Assembly (NCBI GenBank): GCA_934394435.1
Contig: CAKRRN010000002.1
Span: 1-64,000, forward strand
Source of the DNA: an uncultured Bacteroidaceae bacterium
GTDB lineage: Bacteria > Bacteroidota > Bacteroidia > Bacteroidales > Bacteroidaceae
Length of the DNA: 64,000 nt
Reading direction: 5' to 3'
Below the pieces are notes generated by a model, which saw only the letters and a program-made list of their open reading frames with translations, had not been told where the DNA came from and made no database searches. Below, piece after piece: positions 1-9,109 of the stretch (within the stretch, counting starts at the first letter, position 1; every line of letters begins with the position of its first letter). A program made the position numbers and the translations under genes.

Positions 1-141
1 TTTACTGAAAGCTGCTACTAACGACTCATAAATCTACCCTTAATCGTGTATTGGATGATAGTTGCGGATTTTAGGTCTAAAAAAAGTTTATTTTGCTTAC
101 ACATAATACTATGTACAACAAGCTATTCCGTTTTATTACAT

Positions 142-149
142 TAACTTTG
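142..149 (+). promoter_or_regulatory. Bacteroidetes -7 box (TAACTTTG)
   Basis: TAACTTTG matches the TAnnTTTG -7 consensus of Bacteroidetes housekeeping promoters and lies 38 bp before the glycerophosphodiesterase start. No good TTTG -33 box is visible about 19 nt upstream, so it is only a partial match. Nothing else was recognised in bases 1-141. Confidence 0.45.
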
Positions 150-187
150 TTTAGCGATTCACTATCTAAAACAATATGCAAATACTT

Positions 188-2116
188 ATGAGAAAGAAAA
201 TGTTTTCAGCCTTGGCACTTGCTTTGTTAAGTTTGCTAACAGGAAATGCTAATGTATGGGCACAGGTAGACAATTCCACACAAAAGGACAAGAAAATGGT
301 CATTTATGGTAAAGACAAAAAAGTTCTATGTTCCATGAAAACCAGCGAGGTTGACAGTATCGTCTTCACAGAACCATTACCAGAAGCGGATATGCTGGAT
401 GTGGTATTCAATGAAGACGGAACTGCTGAAGACATATCTCCCATGAAAAACCAAGTAAAACTGGTTGGCACAACCAGCTATACGACTTTCAGCAGTGCAT
501 ATAACCGCTACATGGCCACCTTCAATAATGCTTGGGCTGGCACCACCACAGGATACTATAGAATAGACTTTGAAAACGACCAAGAGTTTCGAAACAAACT
601 TGCTGACGGACATACACTGGAAGTGCTCTTCATGCCTAACTACTCTGGCACAATAGCCAATAGTGAATGTAAGCCATTCTCTGCCATGCAGGCTGGCGGA
701 ACTGGTTTTCTGATTACCACAACAAGCGGAAGTCGTAAGAATGAGATATGCTTCTTGCCTAATGTCTCTACTAATGGAAAAAGTACCTGGAGATGGGCTA
801 CAAGTGGAATTGTACCCCAAAGCAAAACATACTATCATGTGGTAGGAGTATGGAACAAGGAAGAACAAAAAGCATATATATATGTAAATGGAGAATTAAA
901 AAACACCATTAACGCTTCTGGAGATTTCAGATTTGCCTCTTCTGGCAGTAACTGGTTCTGCATTGGCGGAGACCCTGACGGTGCGTCAAAAGCTTCTAAC
1001 GGATGGAATGGAAACATTGTACTGGCACGTATCTATGACGCTCCACTGACAGCAAACGATGTGTCTGCGCTTTGGCAGGCTGTAGATGTTGACCCAAGTG
1101 AAACAGCAGAGATGGTTCAGAATGTAGACTACCTAAGTGGTATGGCAGTAAAGGCAGGAGGCACTTATCTTATCAATGGGGAGGGCTTTGCTGAGGGAGA
1201 CCAAATAAAACTACAATTGGTGACAGACAGCAAACAGACTTACACACAGAATGTGTCCTTAATAGAAGGAGGCGTGCTTGTAACGATGCCTTCAGAACTT
1301 GTATCTGGTCAATACAGACTTACCCTTCTGAGAGGTGAGAAAACACAAGACTTAGGAGCAACCAACCTTACCGTCGTAAAGCAATATCCAACTGGCATGC
1401 GTGTGATTGCTCATCGAGGATTCTGGAACACAGAAGGAGCTGCACAAAACTCACGCGCGTCCCTGCAAAATGCCATTGACCTGGGATGCTACGGATCAGA
1501 AACAGATATATGGATTACAACAGACGGACACCTCATGGTCAATCATGATGCCACTCTGGGGGGCGTACGTTTGGAAAACAGTACGTATGAGCAAGTCAAG
1601 AACCTCACACTCTCTAACGGAGAGAAGATTCCACAGTTATCAGACTTTTTGGATATATTGGAAAAAGGAGGTTCAACAAAACTTATTATAGAAATAAAGA
1701 CTCACACAGACGAAAACCGTGGTAAGGCTGCTGTAAAAGCTGCTGTGGAAATGGTAAAAAACCGCGGACTGCAAGAGAAAGTAGAGTATATAGCCTTTAG
1801 CTTGAACTTATGTAAGGAAGTAGTTAGTCTGGATCCAACTGCACATGTAGCTTACTTAAACGGTGACTACGGTCCTGCTACACTGAAGACATTTGGCATA
1901 ATGGGACTTGATTATACTGCTGCTAAATATCGTTCTAACCCCAAATGGGCAGAAGTGGCAAAAGCAAACGGAATGACCACTAATGTATGGACTATCAGCG
2001 ACACATCCACCATGACTGAAATGACAAACGCTGGCATTGACTTTGTCACAACAGACAATCCTATTGAAGCCCTTCGGGTAGAGAAAATATATAATGTGCA
2101 GAAAAACGGAGAGTAA
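188..2116 (+). CDS. Secreted glycerophosphodiester phosphodiesterase with LamG-like domain
   Basis: Likely exported enzyme that splits glycerophosphodiesters into glycerol-3-phosphate and an alcohol. From the chosen start it has a signal peptide (about residues 1-26, ending NVWAQ), a short VDSIVF motif often seen near the N-terminus of Prevotella surface proteins, a concanavalin/LamG-like beta-sandwich (about 75-305), an IPT/TIG-like segment (about 310-405) and a C-terminal GDPD barrel (about 408-640). The GDPD signature is clear: VIAHRGFWNTEGAAQNS, then SETDIWITTDGHLMVNHD, and IIEIKTH further on. An upstream ATG at 176 would add MQIL; 188 gives a more ordinary signal peptide (MRKKMFSALAL). 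The gene is monocistronic, with cysK 167 bp downstream. Substrate is unknown; the lectin-like domain suggests binding to surface glycans or teichoic-acid-like polymers, which is inference. Confidence 0.88.
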   Translation: MRKKMFSALALALLSLLTGNANVWAQVDNSTQKDKKMVIYGKDKKVLCSMKTSEVDSIVFTEPLPEADMLDVVFNEDGTAEDISPMKNQVKLVGTTSYTTFSSAYNRYMATFNNAWAGTTTGYYRIDFENDQEFRNKLADGHTLEVLFMPNYSGTIANSECKPFSAMQAGGTGFLITTTSGSRKNEICFLPNVSTNGKSTWRWATSGIVPQSKTYYHVVGVWNKEEQKAYIYVNGELKNTINASGDFRFASSGSNWFCIGGDPDGASKASNGWNGNIVLARIYDAPLTANDVSALWQAVDVDPSETAEMVQNVDYLSGMAVKAGGTYLINGEGFAEGDQIKLQLVTDSKQTYTQNVSLIEGGVLVTMPSELVSGQYRLTLLRGEKTQDLGATNLTVVKQYPTGMRVIAHRGFWNTEGAAQNSRASLQNAIDLGCYGSETDIWITTDGHLMVNHDATLGGVRLENSTYEQVKNLTLSNGEKIPQLSDFLDILEKGGSTKLIIEIKTHTDENRGKAAVKAAVEMVKNRGLQEKVEYIAFSLNLCKEVVSLDPTAHVAYLNGDYGPATLKTFGIMGLDYTAAKYRSNPKWAEVAKANGMTTNVWTISDTSTMTEMTNAGIDFVTTDNPIEALRVEKIYNVQKNGE

Positions 2117-2247
2117 ACCGTTGTACGGAATCGGATATCATCCGGTCCCGTACAACAACATAGAGAACTTGCCTAATTGGTACCCGATGATGTAGTCTTA
2201 CATCAATATACCCCAAATGCGGTATTGTCTGTAGTTCAATATGCCCG

Positions 2248-2255
2248 TACCTTTG
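2248..2255 (+). promoter_or_regulatory. cysK promoter -7 box (TACCTTTG)
   Basis: TACCTTTG fits TAnnTTTG exactly. A TTG at 2225-2227 lies 20 nt upstream, in the usual -33 position. The box is 28 bp before the cysK ATG, giving a short leader. Confidence 0.65.
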
Positions 2256-2283
2256 CAGTGTCAAACATTTAAAGATTACAGTT

Positions 2284-3231
2284 ATGGCAAAAATCTATGA
2301 GAAACTGACACAGCTGGTGGGCAACACCCCACTGCTTGACTTGCAACGTCTGGCTGCAAAAAAAGGTGCTGAAGCACAAGTGGTAGCTAAAGTGGAATAT
2401 TTCAATCCTGGTGGGAGCGTAAAAGACCGTATCGCACTCAATATGATAGAGGATGCAGAAAGTAAAGGAATCCTAAAACCAGGAAGTGTTATCATAGAAC
2501 CTACAAGCGGTAATACAGGTGTTGGACTGGCATGGATAAGTCGTGTAAAAGGCTATGAGGCTATCATCGTGATGCCAGAGACCATGAGCCGTGAGCGCCA
2601 AAATCTGTTGAGAGCAGCAGGTGCAAAACTTGTACTTACATCTGGCGCAAAAGGCATGAAGGGGGCTATTGAAGAAGCTAACCGTCTAAAAGAGGAGACA
2701 CCTGGTGCTGTCATACTTGGCCAATTCGTTAATCCTGCCAATCCAGATATGCACGAACGTACTACAGGCGAAGAGATATGGCAAGACACAGATGGCAAAG
2801 TTGATATCTTTGTGGCAGGAGTTGGTACAGGTGGCACAGTAACAGGTGTAGGACGTGCGCTGAAGAAGCATAATCCCAACGTAAAGATTGTTGCTGTAGA
2901 GCCAGAGAGCAGTCCGGTATTAAGCGGTGGACAACCTGGCGCACACAAGATACAGGGTATCGGTGCCGGTTTTGTACCTCAAACTTACGATAGCAACGTT
3001 GTTGATGAGATTATTCAAGTAAGCAATGACAATGCTATTCTCACAGGTCGTGAGTTGTCACTCTACGAAGGTCTTATCGTAGGTATCAGTTCTGGTGCTG
3101 CCACATATGCAGCTCTACAATTGGCTAAACGTCCAGAAAACAAAGGTAAACGTATTGTTGCCCTTTTGCCTGATACTGGTGAGCGATACTTGAGCACACA
3201 GCTCTATGCCTTTGAGGAGTATCCCCTTTAA
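2284..3231 (+). CDS. cysK: Cysteine synthase A (O-acetylserine sulfhydrylase)
   Basis: PLP-dependent enzyme that makes L-cysteine from O-acetylserine and sulfide in the cytoplasm. The 315-residue length is normal for CysK. Visible family motifs are YFNPGGSVKDR (the Schiff-base lysine, about residue 47), the asparagine loop TSGNTG (about 80), the phosphate-binding GTGGTVTGVGR (about 180), and the late SSGAA segment (about 270). The sequence is full length, with no CBS or regulatory extension, so it is CysK/CysM-like rather than cystathionine beta-synthase. It has its own promoter and is followed by a strong hairpin, so it is probably transcribed alone. No serine acetyltransferase is adjacent. 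Confidence 0.95.
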   Translation: MAKIYEKLTQLVGNTPLLDLQRLAAKKGAEAQVVAKVEYFNPGGSVKDRIALNMIEDAESKGILKPGSVIIEPTSGNTGVGLAWISRVKGYEAIIVMPETMSRERQNLLRAAGAKLVLTSGAKGMKGAIEEANRLKEETPGAVILGQFVNPANPDMHERTTGEEIWQDTDGKVDIFVAGVGTGGTVTGVGRALKKHNPNVKIVAVEPESSPVLSGGQPGAHKIQGIGAGFVPQTYDSNVVDEIIQVSNDNAILTGRELSLYEGLIVGISSGAATYAALQLAKRPENKGKRIVALLPDTGERYLSTQLYAFEEYPL

Positions 3232-3259
3232 TAAGAAAACATTATATCCTTACATACTT

Positions 3260-3301
3260 GGGAGGCACACCTACGGCATTATTACCGTAAGTGTGCCTCC
3301 C
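3260..3301. terminator. Bidirectional hairpin between cysK and the barrel gene
   Basis: Arms GGGAGGCACAC (3260-3270) and GTGTGCCTCCC (3291-3301) are perfect complements, with an inner TACGG/CCGTA extension. It lies between two convergent genes and has no long T-run, so it probably serves both strands. Confidence 0.7.
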
Positions 3302-3337
3302 CTGTCTTATCTCATACTGACACATACGAAGGATGCG

Positions 3338-4048
3338 TCAGAATCGATAACCATAAGTGATACCCGCGTTGAAGTTCTTCAGCTTGCCCAGTTCTTGATT
3401 ATATTCTTGGAAATACTTACGACGATAATTGTCACGATACATGTCTGTCAATCCCCAATCGAAACTGAACGTGAGCGAATGATGATTGGCATATTCTGCA
3501 CCCACACGGAAACCTAAGCCAAAGTCGAAACGCTGGATATTACCCAAATCATTCTTGTTATTACGGAAGAAACGATGAGAGTAATCCTCCATGGCATCAC
3601 TATCGAAGTCATACTTTGTCTTACCGTTCACACCAATGGCAAAGTACGGTCCGAAGTCAGCATACACGCCCAGATTCTCCAGCACATTGTAGCGATAACC
3701 TATATGCAGAGGAATCTCCACGTAGTAGGGACGATACTTCACGGTCATTGCAAGATTGGAAGTTCCGTCGAAAGCGTCGAACTTGGCACCCTTCATGGTG
3801 TAACCAACACCTAAATTTACAAACACACCATAGCATGAGGGCAACATGTATTCTCCACGCAGACCTATATTAAAACCTGGTTTAGGATCAGTAAAACTGT
3901 TCACACTTGTGTTTGTGTAACGGAAATTACTGATGTTCATACCAAATAACCCCTGTACACTGAAGCCTGGTTGTGGCACATACTCCAAAGCCTTGGTACT
4001 GCCAGTACACATGAGAGCAGCCAAAACTAAAGTAAGAAACTTTTTCAT
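3338..4048 (-). CDS. Outer-membrane beta-barrel protein (PorT-like)
   Basis: 236-residue exported protein with a signal peptide (MKKFLTLVLAALMCTGSTKA) and alternating hydrophobic/polar strands typical of the small Bacteroidetes barrel families OMP_b-brl or PorT. Features that fit are repeated short GxR/Y strands such as GLRGEYMLP and IPLHIGYRYNVLENLGVYADFGP (strand, turn, strand), the FGLGFRVGAEY segment and the final aromatic residue in GITYGYRF, the usual C-terminal signal for outer-membrane insertion. It has its own promoter and is convergent with cysK. The function is unknown; porin, adhesin-anchor or secretion-accessory roles are all possible. Confidence 0.75.
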   Translation of the reverse strand: MKKFLTLVLAALMCTGSTKALEYVPQPGFSVQGLFGMNISNFRYTNTSVNSFTDPKPGFNIGLRGEYMLPSCYGVFVNLGVGYTMKGAKFDAFDGTSNLAMTVKYRPYYVEIPLHIGYRYNVLENLGVYADFGPYFAIGVNGKTKYDFDSDAMEDYSHRFFRNNKNDLGNIQRFDFGLGFRVGAEYANHHSLTFSFDWGLTDMYRDNYRRKYFQEYNQELGKLKNFNAGITYGYRF

Positions 4049-4081
4049 ATCTGTTATTTTTTATTAGATTTAAGTTAAGGG

Positions 4082-4089
4082 CAAAGGTA
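4082..4089 (-). promoter_or_regulatory. -7 box (TACCTTTG) for the barrel gene
   Basis: On the minus strand TACCTTTG occupies 4089-4082, 33 bp before the barrel-gene start. The -7 match is exact; no clear -33 box was found. Confidence 0.55.
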
Positions 4090-4209
4090 CTCTTTTTCTT
4101 TTAATTCTTTACATAGACATATTACATAATCATTTCGCAAGAGCCGTTCTTCCACGTTTGGGGCAACAAAAAGTACAAAATGAACATATTCTGAGAAAGA
4201 AAAAACTCC

Positions 4210-4217
4210 TAACTTTG
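4210..4217 (+). promoter_or_regulatory. -7 box (TAACTTTG) for the flavodiiron gene
   Basis: TAACTTTG matches TAnnTTTG and lies 34 bp before the flavodiiron ATG. The -33 region (TTCTG near 4189) is weak. Confidence 0.55.
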
Positions 4218-4251
4218 CATAGATATAAAAACAAAAAGGTGAATTAAAGAA

Positions 4252-5421
4252 ATGGAAATGAATATCTCTAAGGATATCAGATACATCGGTGTAGATGACC
4301 TGAATATTGACATGTTTGAAAACCAGTATATTGTGCCAGAAGGCATGAGCTATAATAGCTGGGTAATAATAGATAAGCACATAGCTATATTAGATTCTGT
4401 AGACATGCGCAAAGCTACAGAATGGAAACAGAATTTGACATCCATTCTGCAAGGTCGTAAACCTGATTTTCTGATAGTACATCACATGGAGCCTGATCAC
4501 GCTTCGTTGGTTGCAGAAATGATGGAGACATACCCCGAAATACAGATTGTATGTAGTGTGCAAGCACAAAAGATGTTGCCACAGTTCTTTGAGAATATAC
4601 AGTTAGACGGACGAGTAAAAACCGTAAAAGAAGGCGATTGTCTTTCATTGGGCGAACACACCTTGCGCTTTATCGCTGCTCCCATGGTACACTGGCCTGA
4701 AGTGATAATGAGCTATGAAGAAAAAACTGCCACACTGTTCTCTGCAGATGCTTTCGGTAAGTTTGGCGCTTTACAACATGAAACTGACGACTGGGCATGT
4801 GAAGCACGCCGTTATTACTTTAACATCTGTGGTAAGTATGGCGTACAGGTACAAGGGGTTCTCAAGAAGGTTTCAACACTCAACATACAGACCATATGTC
4901 CTCTACATGGACCAGCGCTGAAGGGTGACACCCTAAGTAATGCTATTAACCTCTACAATACCTGGAGCAAGTATGAACCAGAGAGCGAAGGAGTGTTAGT
5001 AGCATATGCCAGCATACATGGCGGAACCAAGGTTGCAGCAGAAAAACTGGCAGAATTATTACGTGAAAAAGGAGCCAAGAAGGTGGTACTCTCTGACCTC
5101 AGTCGTTCCGATATGGCAGAGGTTATCGAGGACGCATTCCGCTATCCAGCTCTGGTAGTGGCTGCATCCAGCTACGATGCTGGCGTTTTTCCTGTAATGC
5201 ATGATTTCCTTTATCATCTGCAAATCAAGAACTATCAGAATCGCCGTTTAGGCATGATTGAAAACGGCAGTTGGGCTCCCACCGCAGGACGCGTGATGAA
5301 ACAAATGATAGAGCAGCTAAAGAATTGCGAAATCGTAGATCCTGTAGTTACCATACGCAGCCGAATGAAAGAAACGGACCTGCCACAATTAGAACTTCTG
5401 GCTCAAGCTATTTTGGCATGA
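4252..5421 (+). CDS. Flavodiiron protein (A-type flavoprotein, O2/NO reductase)
   Basis: Cytoplasmic enzyme of the FprA/ROO family, which reduces oxygen to water or nitric oxide to N2O to protect anaerobes. The N-terminal metallo-beta-lactamase-fold domain (about residues 1-245) carries the diiron ligands HHMEPDH (about 82), a later H in APMVHWPE, the D of SADAFGKFG and H in CPLHGP. The C-terminal flavodoxin domain (about 250-389) starts VLVAYASIHGGT, the FMN phosphate loop. There is no rubredoxin extension, so a separate electron donor is needed. The gene has its own promoter. Length (389) is normal. Confidence 0.92.
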   Translation: MEMNISKDIRYIGVDDLNIDMFENQYIVPEGMSYNSWVIIDKHIAILDSVDMRKATEWKQNLTSILQGRKPDFLIVHHMEPDHASLVAEMMETYPEIQIVCSVQAQKMLPQFFENIQLDGRVKTVKEGDCLSLGEHTLRFIAAPMVHWPEVIMSYEEKTATLFSADAFGKFGALQHETDDWACEARRYYFNICGKYGVQVQGVLKKVSTLNIQTICPLHGPALKGDTLSNAINLYNTWSKYEPESEGVLVAYASIHGGTKVAAEKLAELLREKGAKKVVLSDLSRSDMAEVIEDAFRYPALVVAASSYDAGVFPVMHDFLYHLQIKNYQNRRLGMIENGSWAPTAGRVMKQMIEQLKNCEIVDPVVTIRSRMKETDLPQLELLAQAILA

Positions 5422-5452
5422 TGTAAAAATTAAGTAGATGCTGAAAATAAAA

Positions 5453-5577
5453 CATCATTATGTTTCGTTCTGACAGCAACATCTATTTCCATGTCTAAAG
5501 AGGGAGCGTAGCGAACTACGTGACCGATAAGACATGGAAATAGAGCTGCGGAGCGGAATGGATGGAAGATAATGATG
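5453..5577. repeat. Foldback element with nested inverted repeats
   Basis: A 125-bp intergenic foldback downstream of the flavodiiron gene. Nested arms are CATCATTAT/ATAATGATG (5453-5461, 5569-5577), CAGC/GCTG (5474-5477, 5545-5548), a perfect 14-bp pair CTATTTCCATGTCT/AGACATGGAAATAG (5483-5496, 5530-5543) and an apical CGTAG-CGAA-CTACG (5507-5520). There is no T-run, so it is not a standard intrinsic terminator. It could be a small foldback mobile element or a structured RNA. Confidence 0.65.
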
Positions 5578-5656
5578 AAACAAGAAAGTACGTCTGCTTA
5601 TATATTTATATCATTTAATTTTGAACAACTACTTAAAAAACAAATAGAATATTCCC

Positions 5657-7276
5657 ATGACTGCACGAATCATATCACTCTTTCTACTGATGGTTATCTA
5701 CATGCCTCATGCAATGGCTCATACAACAACGGATGGAGTACGCATCTGGGACAACGGAGGCTTACAGCAAGCAGACATCTGTGTGTATGGTGCAACATCT
5801 GGGGGCATAACGGCAGCTCTTACAGCAAAAAAAATGGGTAAGAGTGTGATACTTGTTGAACCATCGCGCCGTATAGGCGGACTTACCACAGGCGGCCTGG
5901 GCAAAACAGACATCGGACAAGTAAGCATCATACAGGGGCTTGCCATGGATTTTTACCTTCGTATTGGGAACAAATATGGCAAAGAAACTGCTGTATTCGA
6001 TTTTGAACCCAAAATTGCCCTTGCTGTCTTCGAAGATATGTTACGTCAGGAGAATATGACGGTACAGATGCAAAGGCGTGTCACAAAGGTTAAAAAGCAA
6101 GGAAACATGTTGAAAGAAATATTTCTGGAAGATGCCTCCGAAGCAAAAAGACCCGTACTACACATCAAGGCTCAGGAATTTATCGACTGTAGTTACGAAG
6201 GAGACCTAATGGCTCGTTCAGGTGTGTCATATACTGTAGGACGCGAATCCAACAGTCAATATGGAGAAACCTATAACGGAATGCAAATGCTCAGCAAGCA
6301 TCAATTTCCAGACGGAGTAGACCCTTATCGTGAAAAAGGAAATCCTAAGAGTGGACTACTATGGGGCATTTTGAAAGGAGAGATGGGTAAGACTGGGCAA
6401 GGAGACAAACGGGTACAGGCTTACAACTTCCGCATAACCATGACTAATAATCCTGATAATCGTATACCCATCACACGCCCAGAAAACTATGATTCCACCA
6501 AATACGAACTGCTGGCACGATGGAAAGAAGTAGAACCATGGCAATCAAAAGAACTCAGAGATTGTTTTTCGTGGGATTTAATGACTAACCCAACCAAAAC
6601 GGACATAAACAACAATCATGCCTTCTCCACTGACATGATTGGATATAATTGGGATTATCCAGATGCATCTTATAAGAAGAGAGAGAAAATGTTCCAAGAA
6701 CATCTTGCCTATACTCTGGGACTACTTTGGTTTGTGGCAAGTGACCACAGAGTGCCTCAATCCATACGTGAGCAAATCAACCAATGGGGTTATCCCAAGG
6801 ATGAATATCCTGAAAGCAATCATTTCACGCCACAACTTTACATCAGAGAGTCAAGAAGAATGATAGGAAGGTACGTTATGACACAAGCCAACTGTCAGCA
6901 AGATGCCGTTGCGGATGACCCTGTCGGATGGGGAGCATATAACATGGACTCACACAACTGCGGACGATACGTGGTAAATGGTATGGTAAAAAATTGTGGA
7001 GACGTACAGATACATTTACCAAAAGGTAAGTATAACATCAGCTACCGAAGTCTTACCCCACAAGAAAACGAGGCTGGCAATCTCTTAGTCCCCTTCTGTC
7101 TTTCTGCCAGCCATATTGCTTTCGGAAGCATACGAATGGAACCTGTGTTCATGGTACTCGGACAGTCAGCAGCCATTGCCGCCTCATTAGCGATTGACCA
7201 ACACAATGGATGCGTTCAGCAAGTAAAGAGTCGCGAGATAATGCACATATTCCCATCCATAAAAGGTAAGAACTGA
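5657..7276 (+). CDS. Exported FAD-dependent oxidoreductase (FAD_oxidored family)
   Basis: 539-residue protein with a signal peptide (about 1-21, ending HAMA) and an N-terminal Rossmann FAD-binding motif, ICVYGATSGGITAAL (about 40-55), followed by LVEPSRRIGGLTTGGLG. This arrangement matches the PF12831 FAD_oxidored family, often labelled xanthan-lyase-like or hypothetical in Bacteroidetes polysaccharide loci. The later EFIDCSYEGDLMARSGVSYTVGRE (two adjoining segments) and LYIRESRRMIG are also typical of the family. The start at 5657 is the first Met with a signal peptide. The substrate is unknown; in this phylum these proteins commonly accompany glycan degradation, but no polysaccharide locus is adjacent. 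A strong terminator follows. Confidence 0.82.
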   Translation: MTARIISLFLLMVIYMPHAMAHTTTDGVRIWDNGGLQQADICVYGATSGGITAALTAKKMGKSVILVEPSRRIGGLTTGGLGKTDIGQVSIIQGLAMDFYLRIGNKYGKETAVFDFEPKIALAVFEDMLRQENMTVQMQRRVTKVKKQGNMLKEIFLEDASEAKRPVLHIKAQEFIDCSYEGDLMARSGVSYTVGRESNSQYGETYNGMQMLSKHQFPDGVDPYREKGNPKSGLLWGILKGEMGKTGQGDKRVQAYNFRITMTNNPDNRIPITRPENYDSTKYELLARWKEVEPWQSKELRDCFSWDLMTNPTKTDINNNHAFSTDMIGYNWDYPDASYKKREKMFQEHLAYTLGLLWFVASDHRVPQSIREQINQWGYPKDEYPESNHFTPQLYIRESRRMIGRYVMTQANCQQDAVADDPVGWGAYNMDSHNCGRYVVNGMVKNCGDVQIHLPKGKYNISYRSLTPQENEAGNLLVPFCLSASHIAFGSIRMEPVFMVLGQSAAIAASLAIDQHNGCVQQVKSREIMHIFPSIKGKN

Positions 7277-7379
7277 TATACAGAAGATAACATTACTATC
7301 TCATAGAAAATAAAACCTTCCTATAACTACAGGTCACAAGAAGCCTCCAATACGGCTGAATTGTGATAACTCAAAAACC

Positions 7380-7421
7380 AAGTATTCAAGAGATATTTCT
7401 TGAATACTTTTTGTTTTTTAG
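7380..7421 (+). terminator. Intrinsic terminator after the FAD oxidoreductase
   Basis: Arms AAGTATTCAAGA (7380-7391) and TCTTGAATACTT (7398-7409) form a perfect 12-bp stem with a 6-nt loop, followed by a T-rich tail. Confidence 0.85.
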
Positions 7422-7475
7422 AACAGTGTTTTTGATATTAAGAACTCATATTTCTATAATTCCTTTTTTATGCAG

Positions 7476-7491
7476 ACTTTTGCACAAAAGT
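7476..7491. promoter_or_regulatory. Palindrome upstream of pdxS
   Basis: ACTTTTG-CA-CAAAAGT is a 16-bp palindrome ending 27 bp before the pdxS start. Its position over the expected promoter or leader makes it a possible operator, but no regulator gene (such as pdxR) is nearby and chance is not excluded in AT-rich DNA. Confidence 0.3.
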
Positions 7492-7518
7492 ATTTAAAAC
7501 AAAAAAAAGGAGGGAAAA

Positions 7519-8391
7519 ATGGAAGACAGAACTTCACTGAATCGCCAGTTGGCACAGATGCTCAAGGGCGGAGTTATCATGGATGTAACAACACCCGAAC
7601 AAGCACGCATTGCTGAAGCAGCGGGTGCATGTGCTGTTATGGCATTGGAACGTATTCCCGCAGACATTCGTGCAGCAGGCGGAGTAAGCCGTATGAGTGA
7701 CCCAAAGATGATAAAGGGCATACAAGAGGCTGTAAGTATACCTGTAATGGCCAAATGCCGTATCGGACATTTTGCTGAGGCACAGATTCTACAAGCAATA
7801 GAAATTGACTATATAGATGAGAGTGAGGTGCTTTCGCCTGCTGATGATGTATATCACATTGACAAACGTCAGTTTCAAGTTCCATTCGTCTGCGGAGCCA
7901 AAGATTTGGGCGAGGCACTACGACGTATTGCTGAAGGTGCTACCATGATACGCACAAAAGGTGAGCCTGGAACGGGTGATGTGGTACAGGCTGTACGTCA
8001 TATGCGTATGATGCAAAGCGAGATACGCCGTTTGACAAGCTTGAATGCAGACGAAATATACGAAGCTGCAAAACAATTACGCGTGCCTGTAGACTTGGTT
8101 CAATACGTTCATGACAATGGAAAGTTGCCCGTAGTAAACTTTGCCGCTGGGGGTGTTGCCACTCCTGCTGACGCAGCCTTAATGATGCAGTTGGGCGCAG
8201 AAGGAGTGTTCGTGGGTAGTGGTATATTCAAGAGCGGTAATCCAGAGAAACGCGCACAAGCCATTGTGAAGGCAGTAACCAATTATAACAATCCTAAAAT
8301 GCTGGCAGAATTGAGCGAGGATCTGGGCGAAGCCATGGTTGGCATCAACGAACAAGAAATTCAAATTCTGATGGCAGAGAGAGGAAAATGA
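7519..8391 (+). CDS. pdxS: Pyridoxal 5'-phosphate synthase, lyase subunit PdxS
   Basis: Catalytic subunit of the ribose-5-phosphate-dependent vitamin B6 route. It condenses ribose 5-phosphate, glyceraldehyde 3-phosphate and ammonia into PLP. The 290-residue length is typical. Family-specific stretches are GGVIMDVTTPEQARIAEAAG (about 17), the active-site lysine region VMAKCRIGH (about 81), YIDESEVLSPADD, and MIRTKGEPGTGDVV with the second lysine (about 150), then the phosphate loop FAAGGVATPADAA and GAEGVFVGSGIFKS. It overlaps pdxT by four bases (ATGA), so the two are translationally coupled. Start at 7519 follows an AAGGAGGG purine run. Confidence 0.97.
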   Translation: MEDRTSLNRQLAQMLKGGVIMDVTTPEQARIAEAAGACAVMALERIPADIRAAGGVSRMSDPKMIKGIQEAVSIPVMAKCRIGHFAEAQILQAIEIDYIDESEVLSPADDVYHIDKRQFQVPFVCGAKDLGEALRRIAEGATMIRTKGEPGTGDVVQAVRHMRMMQSEIRRLTSLNADEIYEAAKQLRVPVDLVQYVHDNGKLPVVNFAAGGVATPADAALMMQLGAEGVFVGSGIFKSGNPEKRAQAIVKAVTNYNNPKMLAELSEDLGEAMVGINEQEIQILMAERGK

Positions 8392-8936
8392 AAATAGCTA
8401 TCATGGCCCTACAAGGGGCTTTCGAAGAGCACAGGCAAGTGTTGGAGCGTATGGGAGTAGAAACCTTTCTGGTACGTAACCTACAAGACTGGCAACAGGA
8501 GAAACAGGCTCTGATTATTCCAGGAGGTGAGAGTACTACCATGACACGCATCATGCACGATCTGAACCTATGGGATAAGGTCAAAGCCGACATACAAGCT
8601 GGCCTACCAGTATTGGGTACTTGTGCAGGACTTATCATGCTGGACAGAAACCATCTGGCAACAATGGATATTCTGGCCAAACGAAATGCTTACGGAAGAC
8701 AGCTGGGGAGTTTTCACACAGAAGGTGAATTTAAGGGAATCGGAAGGGTGCCGATGACCTTTATCAGAGCGCCTTACATAGCGGAGACTGGTAAACAAGT
8801 GGAAGTGTTGGCTACCATTGACGGACACATTGTAGCCGCACGACAAGGAAACCAACTGGTAACAGCATTCCACCCCGAACTGGATGAAGACCCACACATA
8901 CATCAGATGCTCATCAGCATAGCAGCAAAAGCATAA
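8388..8936 (+). CDS. pdxT: Pyridoxal 5'-phosphate synthase, glutaminase subunit PdxT
   Basis: Class I glutamine amidotransferase that supplies ammonia to PdxS. The 182 residues contain the oxyanion strand IIPGGESTTM (about 44), the nucleophile Cys in GTCAGLIML (about 77) and the His-Glu of the triad in AFHPELDEDPHIH (about 163). Its ATG overlaps the pdxS stop codon. A pentanucleotide repeat and a terminator follow, so the operon is pdxS-pdxT only. Confidence 0.96.
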   Translation: MKIAIMALQGAFEEHRQVLERMGVETFLVRNLQDWQQEKQALIIPGGESTTMTRIMHDLNLWDKVKADIQAGLPVLGTCAGLIMLDRNHLATMDILAKRNAYGRQLGSFHTEGEFKGIGRVPMTFIRAPYIAETGKQVEVLATIDGHIVAARQGNQLVTAFHPELDEDPHIHQMLISIAAKA

Positions 8937-8949
8937 GACAGAGAAAAAG

Positions 8950-8980
<31 letters not shown>

Positions 8981-9002
8981 TTTCTCTCGAATGTCACATC
9001 AT

Positions 9003-9046
9003 AAAAACGCAGGGAGGTCTTGAGGCCTTTCCCTGCGTTTTTTCTT
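9003..9046 (+). terminator. pdxST intrinsic terminator
   Basis: Arms AAAAACGCAGGGA (9003-9015) and TCCCTGCGTTTTT (9030-9042) form a 13-bp stem followed by T-rich sequence. Confidence 0.88.
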
Positions 9047-9109
9047 TCTTCACTTGTTGGGCTCATCATTTTTTCATACCTTAGCGAAGATAATATTAAC
9101 TGATAACCT

